A stretch of 57,440 nt of DNA. It comes from ZCTH02-B3 sp036563895 (GTDB taxonomy: Bacteria; Bacillota; Bacilli; Paenibacillales; Paenibacillaceae). Made by a program: the position numbers and the translations under genes. The notes beneath the pieces are model-generated. The model was not told where the DNA came from. It saw nothing but the letters and a program-made list of their open reading frames with translations, and searched no databases. The stretch is taken from the NCBI GenBank assembly GCA_036563895.1, contig DATCLN010000180.1, forward strand, positions 1 to 57,440. Reading direction: 5' to 3'. Positions 53,647 to 57,440 of this stretch are shown here, in pieces (positions within the stretch are counted from its first letter, which is position 1; every line of letters starts with the position of its first letter).

Positions 53647-54663
53647 TCAGCTGAGCACGGCTTCGATGAACAGCGTCGGATGGCGGGCCAGGTCGATTTC
53701 CTCCGCCCGGACGTCGTCCCGATCCCGCGCCAGCACCCGCACGATGGGCCGGCCCGGCAGGCCGCGGTGCTGGCCCACGACCACGCCGGTCTGACGGTTC
53801 GACAGGCGCACGGAAATCCCGTTGGGATAGATGGACACGAAACGGTTGAACAGCACCAGCATTTCGTGGTCCAGCTTCGTGCCGGAGAGCGCGTTCAGCG
53901 TTTCCACCGCTTCGTGGGGCAGCACGCGCCCGCCGTCCGTCGGATGCAGCAGATTGTCATAGGTGTTGGCAACCGCCGTGATTTTGGCGTACGGGTGGAT
54001 CTGGTCGCTGGTCAGCCCGCGCGGCTGCCCGGTGCCGTCGATGTGCTCGTGGTGCTGGAGCGCGACGTGGGCCACGAGCAGGCTGAACTCGCGCTGGTTC
54101 TTCAGCGTTTCGAAGCCCCGCCAGGCGTGGTGGTTCCGGCCTTCCTCGTTGTCGGGAGCGTCAATTTTGCCGATGTCGTGCAAAAGCGCCCCGATGGCCA
54201 GCTCCTTGAGCTGCTGCATGTTGTAGCCCAGGTTCAGGCCGATCATCACCGACGCGGCGCACACGTTGATGGCGTGCAAGTAGGCGGCGTTGTCGTGGGT
54301 GCGGATGTCGGACAGATGGAGCAGCACGTCCTGGTTCTCCATGATGTCCTGCAGCAGCTGGTCGGCGGCGTTCGAGATCGCCTTCGTGCTGAACTGCTTG
54401 CCCGACCGGATCGAGTCGAAGGTTTCCGACAGCTGCCGGATGACCATCTGCTTCGTCTCTTCGGATATGGGGTCTTCCACGACCACGTCCGCAAAATCCG
54501 GATCCTTGATGTAGAGCATGGTCACGCCGAGGCGCTTGAGCTGGCTGATCATGAAAACCGTCAGCTGCACGCCCTGCGCCAGCATGATGGTGCCGTTGAA
54601 GGAATAGATGGATTTGCCCAGCACCTGTCCCGGTTCCACCGACTCGATGTCCACCAGTCGCAT
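53647..54663 (-). CDS. HD-GYP domain protein (predicted cyclic-di-GMP phosphodiesterase)
   Basis: 338 residues. N-terminal about 110 residues are of the type found before HD-GYP domains; then THDNAAYLHAINVC, HD in LLHDIGKIDAP and the GYP segment as HHEHIDGTGQPRGL, where GTGQPRG replaces the usual GTGYPxG. The usual role is hydrolysis of cyclic-di-GMP. The Tyr to Gln change in GYP may affect activity. ATG 54663 after GGGGTGAGAGTC. Stand-alone gene converging on the ABC operon. Confidence 0.88.
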   Translation of the reverse strand: MRLVDIESVEPGQVLGKSIYSFNGTIMLAQGVQLTVFMISQLKRLGVTMLYIKDPDFADVVVEDPISEETKQMVIRQLSETFDSIRSGKQFSTKAISNAADQLLQDIMENQDVLLHLSDIRTHDNAAYLHAINVCAASVMIGLNLGYNMQQLKELAIGALLHDIGKIDAPDNEEGRNHHAWRGFETLKNQREFSLLVAHVALQHHEHIDGTGQPRGLTSDQIHPYAKITAVANTYDNLLHPTDGGRVLPHEAVETLNALSGTKLDHEMLVLFNRFVSIYPNGISVRLSNRQTGVVVGQHRGLPGRPIVRVLARDRDDVRAEEIDLARHPTLFIEAVLS

Positions 54664-54738
54664 GGCGACTCTCACCCCGTCTGTCGAGCTGGCTTCAGTC
54701 GGAATCCAATTCGCCGGAAGCGGGCCGAATCCCTTGTT

Positions 54739-55476
54739 TCAGGCTCCGGCCGCGTCGGGTTTCCCCGCCGGAGACCGCGCGGAGGGAATCTGCAGGATCC
54801 CTTCCAGGGCCAAAAGCCGTTCCTTGATCCACAGGCCGCCGCCGTAACCGACGAGCGAACCGTCGGCGCCGATGATCCGGTGGCACGGCACGATGATCGG
54901 CACCGGATTGCGATTGTTTGCACCTCCGACGGCCCGGGCCGCCCCGGGCCTGCCGACCGCGGCGGCGATCTCCCCGTAGGACGCCGTCGACCCGTAGGGA
55001 ACGCGGCACAAGGCTTTCCAGACCTTCCGCTGGAACGCCGTCCCGCGCAGGTCGAGGGGGATCGAGAAATTCCTCAGCTCGCCGCGAAAATAGGCGTCCA
55101 GCTGGCTTTGCGCCTCCGCAAGCAGCGGGTGGCCTTCCGGCGCCGGTATCAGCACGGGCTCCCGCCACCATCGCCTGGCCCACTCGGCCAGCTGATCGGC
55201 GGCTTCCGCGAAGGCGGCAAAATCCACGCTGCACAGCCCCCGCTCCGACGCGACCAGCGTCAGCGTTCCGAGGGGGGAAGCCATTTCGCGCCAGTACAGC
55301 CGTCCGTCATCCCGGGCCCGCCCGTCGGCCTTTCCGCCCCAGGCTCGTCCATCCCGGGCCTGTTCATTCCGGACCCGTTCCCCCCGGTCTTGTCCATCCG
55401 TCCCGCCGGCATGCCTGTCCGTTTCGCGGACCGCCCTGTCCGCCCGCCCGCCTGGTCTTTTCATCCTTTCCGTCAC
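54739..55476 (-). CDS. ogt: Methylated-DNA--protein-cysteine methyltransferase Ogt
   Basis: Repairs O6-methylguanine by moving the methyl group to its own Cys. 245 residues. Catalytic domain with GTAFQRKVWKAL, GSTASYGEIAAAVGRPGAARAVG and active Cys in PIIVPCHRII. GTG start at 55476 overlaps the queG stop (GTGA) and has GGAGGG 8 bases upstream, so the first about 65 residues are likely translated: an Arg/Asp/Gly-rich tail (GGTDGQDRGER, RARDDGR) before the conserved LYWREMASPLGTLTLV. Confidence 0.92.
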   Translation of the reverse strand: MTERMKRPGGRADRAVRETDRHAGGTDGQDRGERVRNEQARDGRAWGGKADGRARDDGRLYWREMASPLGTLTLVASERGLCSVDFAAFAEAADQLAEWARRWWREPVLIPAPEGHPLLAEAQSQLDAYFRGELRNFSIPLDLRGTAFQRKVWKALCRVPYGSTASYGEIAAAVGRPGAARAVGGANNRNPVPIIVPCHRIIGADGSLVGYGGGLWIKERLLALEGILQIPSARSPAGKPDAAGA

Positions 55477-56729
55477 GGGACGCGCCCTCCTTTTGCCGCC
55501 GTGGTCTCCGTCCTTTCCCGGGCCTCCTCCGCCCGTTCCCGGGCCGCAGCCGGCGCCTGCGCCAGCCGGTCGAGCGCCCGCCGCGCGGCCGCCCGCACCT
55601 CATGCTCCGCGTCGCCGGCCGCCGCTTCCCGCAGGGCCGCGGCCGCTTCGTCACCGCCGATCCTGCCCAGCGCCCAGGCCGCGGTCATCCGCAGCACCGG
55701 CCGCGGGTCTTCCCGGAGCACCCGGACGATGTCCGGCACCGACTCCCGGTCTCGGAAATGCCCCAGGGCGATCAGCGCGTTGCGCTGGATCGGCTTGCGG
55801 CCCCTCCAGGCCCCCGCGCTGCGGCCGAACTTTTCCTTGAATTCGCGGTTGCCCATTGCCAGAATCGGACGAAGCAGGGGCTTGACGATTTCCGGATCGG
55901 GCAAGAGCTCTTCGTGATGGCGCGCGTCCAGCCCGCGGTTGTACGGGCAGACCACCTGGCAGGTGTCGCAGCCGTACAGGCGGTTGCCGATCTTCTCCAT
56001 CAGGTGTTCGTCGATCGCGTCCTTCGACTGCGTCAGCCACGAGATGCAACGGCGCGAATCCAGCTCGCCCGGACCGACCAGCGCCCCGGTCGGGCACGCT
56101 TCGAGGCAGCGGGTGCACGACCCGCACGCGTCCTCGATCGGCCGGTCCGGCGGCAGGGGCAAATTGGTGATCAGCTCGCCCAGATACACCCAGGAGCCGA
56201 ACTCCGGGGTGATGATGGAGCAGTTTTTGCCGCTCCAGCCGATCCCCGCCCGCTCCGCCACGGCCCGGTCCACCAGGGCGCCGGTGTCGGTCATCGCCAG
56301 CGTCCGCGTCTCCGGCACCCGCTCCGCCAGCCATCCGGCCAGGCGCTCCAGCCTTCGTCCGACGACGCGGTGGTAATCCTCGCCCCAGGACGATCGGGAA
56401 AAGATGCCCCGCCGGGCGCCGGGCGACGACGCCGGAGCGCCGCGCAGCTTCGCCGGATACGCCACGGCCACGGCAATGATGGAGCGCGCTTCCGGAAACA
56501 CGCGCGTCGGATCGGTGCGTTTGTCCAGATCGGGCTCCTCGAAGCCGGAATCGCGCCCTAACTCCCTGCGGCGCACAAGTCTCTCTTTCAGTTCCCGGAA
56601 CGGTTCCGCCGAAGCGACGCCGATCCTGTCAATCCCGAGGGACGGCGCGGCGGATTTCATCTCTTCCTTGAGCCGCCGCCAGAAACCGTCGTCCCGCTCC
56701 GCGAACCGTCCGCCGGCCGCTTCGGCCAT
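55473..56729 (-). CDS. queG: Epoxyqueuosine reductase QueG
   Basis: Last step of queuosine synthesis in tRNA, cobalamin- and iron-sulfur-dependent. About 418 residues. Two cluster motifs CGSCTRCLEACPTGA and CDTCQVVCPYNR; upstream TDTGALVDRAVAERAGIGWSGKN in two parts. The C-terminal about 110 residues hold HEAT-like repeats (NALIALGHFRD, TAAWALGRIGG, AAARRALDRL), normal for the longer QueG of Firmicutes. ATG 56729 with GGAGGG 6 bases upstream. Coupled to ogt by overlap. Confidence 0.93.
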   Translation of the reverse strand: MAEAAGGRFAERDDGFWRRLKEEMKSAAPSLGIDRIGVASAEPFRELKERLVRRRELGRDSGFEEPDLDKRTDPTRVFPEARSIIAVAVAYPAKLRGAPASSPGARRGIFSRSSWGEDYHRVVGRRLERLAGWLAERVPETRTLAMTDTGALVDRAVAERAGIGWSGKNCSIITPEFGSWVYLGELITNLPLPPDRPIEDACGSCTRCLEACPTGALVGPGELDSRRCISWLTQSKDAIDEHLMEKIGNRLYGCDTCQVVCPYNRGLDARHHEELLPDPEIVKPLLRPILAMGNREFKEKFGRSAGAWRGRKPIQRNALIALGHFRDRESVPDIVRVLREDPRPVLRMTAAWALGRIGGDEAAAALREAAAGDAEHEVRAAARRALDRLAQAPAAARERAEEARERTETTAAKGGRVP

Positions 56730-56754
56730 ACGCGTCCCTCCCCGCACCGGCCGG

Positions 56755-57189
56755 CTACAGCCGGGCGATCGCCTCGCGCGCCAGCCGGTCGCAATGGTTG
56801 TTCAGTTCGTTGTCGGCGTGGCCTTTCACCTTGACGAATTCCACTTCATGGATGCCCAGCAGCTCGTGCAGCCTTTCCCACAGATCCCGGTTTTCCACCG
56901 GCTGCCCGCGGCTGTTGCGCCAGCCGTTCCGCACCCACTTGTCCAGCCAGCCCTGGCGCAGGCCGTTGACGAGATAGGCGGAATCGCTGTACAGCTTCAC
57001 CCGGCAGGGCTCTTTCAGCCGGCCCAGCGCCTCCACCGCCGCCGTCAGCTCCATCCGGTTGTTGGTGGTCGACGCTTCCGCCCCTGAGATTTCCTTGCGC
57101 CGGTTCCCGTAGATCAGCACGGCGCCCCAGCCACCCGGCCCCGGATTGCCCGAACAGGCGCCGTCCGTGTAAATGGTCACTTCCTTCAT
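56755..57189 (-). CDS. rnhA: Ribonuclease HI RnhA
   Basis: Cleaves RNA in RNA-DNA hybrids. 144 residues. Active-site Asp in IYTDGACSGNPGPGG, Glu in NRMELTAAVEAL, Asp in LYSDSAYLVNGL and the late KVKGHADNELNN with His/Asp. Has the basic-protrusion Trp segment WLDKWVRNGWRN. Same strand as queG, 25 bases apart. Confidence 0.96.
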   Translation of the reverse strand: MKEVTIYTDGACSGNPGPGGWGAVLIYGNRRKEISGAEASTTNNRMELTAAVEALGRLKEPCRVKLYSDSAYLVNGLRQGWLDKWVRNGWRNSRGQPVENRDLWERLHELLGIHEVEFVKVKGHADNELNNHCDRLAREAIARL

Positions 57190-57207
57190 CGCGCGGCGCC
57201 GCCCTCC

Positions 57208-57440
57208 TTACAGCCGCCTCCAGCCGGGGATCGGCCAGATGACCAGTTCCGCCCTGCCGACGATCCGCTCCCTCTCCACTTCCCGGAACGACCGGCTGTC
57301 CTCGCTGGCCGCCAGACGGCGGTTGTCCCCCATCACGAAATAGTGCCCGCCGCTGACCCGCACCGGTGCCATGCCGTCGCCCGCGATTTCAACGTCCGTG
57401 TAGGGTTCGATCAGCCGCTCGCCGTCCACATACAGGCGGC
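57208..57440 (-). CDS. Signal peptidase I, C-terminal part (cut by window edge)
   Basis: About 77 residues of the type I signal peptidase C-terminus: RLYVDGERLIEPYTD, then GHYFVMGDNRRLAASEDSRSF (family box E with GDN and SxDSR) and ending RAELVIWPIPGWRRL. The catalytic Ser and Lys lie further toward the N-terminus, beyond the right edge. Only 18 bases separate it from rnhA. Confidence 0.9.
   Translation of the reverse strand, partial: RLYVDGERLIEPYTDVEIAGDGMAPVRVSGGHYFVMGDNRRLAASEDSRSFREVERERIVGRAELVIWPIPGWRRL

Overview
The window looks like chromosomal core DNA of a GC-rich, low-complexity-repeat-bearing member of the Firmicutes, most likely a Paenibacillaceae relative (Paenibacillus/Cohnella/Thermobacillus type). 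Reasons: a Bacillus-type purine operon in the order purE-K-B-C-S-Q-L with PurR boxes, GlpP-type antitermination, a Bacillus-type Fnr with a C-terminal cysteine cluster, GsaB-type HemL, SLH-domain protein, YneF, YlbL-like protease, and strong GGAGG ribosome sites with frequent TTG/GTG starts. I see no rRNA, tRNA, CRISPR, prophage or intact insertion sequence.

Layout. 1-7293: purine biosynthesis operon (minus strand), cut at purL by the left edge, with promoter and paired PurR boxes upstream of purE. 7519-10736: purine permease and guaA (minus), then a divergent SLH-domain protein (plus). 12454-13072: tandem repeats running into a thiol peroxidase gene. 13183-16077: three-gene ABC-2 export operon (minus). 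16136-19395: HemL, inositol phosphatase, TauE-type permease. 19411-22661: fabI and a PdxA2-DtnK pair for four-carbon sugar acids. 22696-24991: ddl and a secreted-type amidase domain protein. 24992-26014: a gene-poor kilobase with an 11-bp repeat, a 52-bp-period array of short palindromes, a broken gene and the aconitase promoter. 26015-28723: aconitase. 28870-29592: MgtC-like protein.

29629-40948 is the most interesting block. It has an antiterminator GlpP, a UgpB-A-E-type glycerol-3-phosphate importer (ugpA frameshifted), an MBL-fold hydrolase, a HAD-IIA phosphatase, a large secreted lamin-tail/Fn3/propeller/Big2 protein, and glpD. Three transcription units here (ugpB, the secreted protein, glpD) begin with a promoter, then a two-tier intrinsic terminator in the leader that starts with a similar GAGAANCC element. 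I infer one GlpP-controlled regulon that would link extracellular glycerophosphate scavenging to GlpD.

41140-48706: a PDZ/Lon-type protease, an IclR regulator whose promoter carries a 17-bp palindrome almost identical to one in the aconitase leader, an alpha/beta hydrolase with a cre site, a two-domain superoxide dismutase, a Gfo/Idh/MocA oxidoreductase, and divergent mobA and fnr with a perfect Fnr box between them. 48719-57440: folE, yneF, an AlkZ-like protein, an AT-rich gap, a second ABC-2 export operon related to the first, an HD-GYP phosphodiesterase, ogt, queG, rnhA and the end of a signal peptidase I gene.

A theme across the window is imperfect GC-rich tandem repeats of different unit lengths (5-codon, 12-codon, 14, 17, 44 bp) sitting at gene boundaries and in several cases translated as extra N- or C-terminal tails (purL, glpD, the first ABC ATPase, probably ogt and purK). 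Many long antisense open frames exist only because of the high GC content and were left out. All calls come from reading the sequence; no database search was run.
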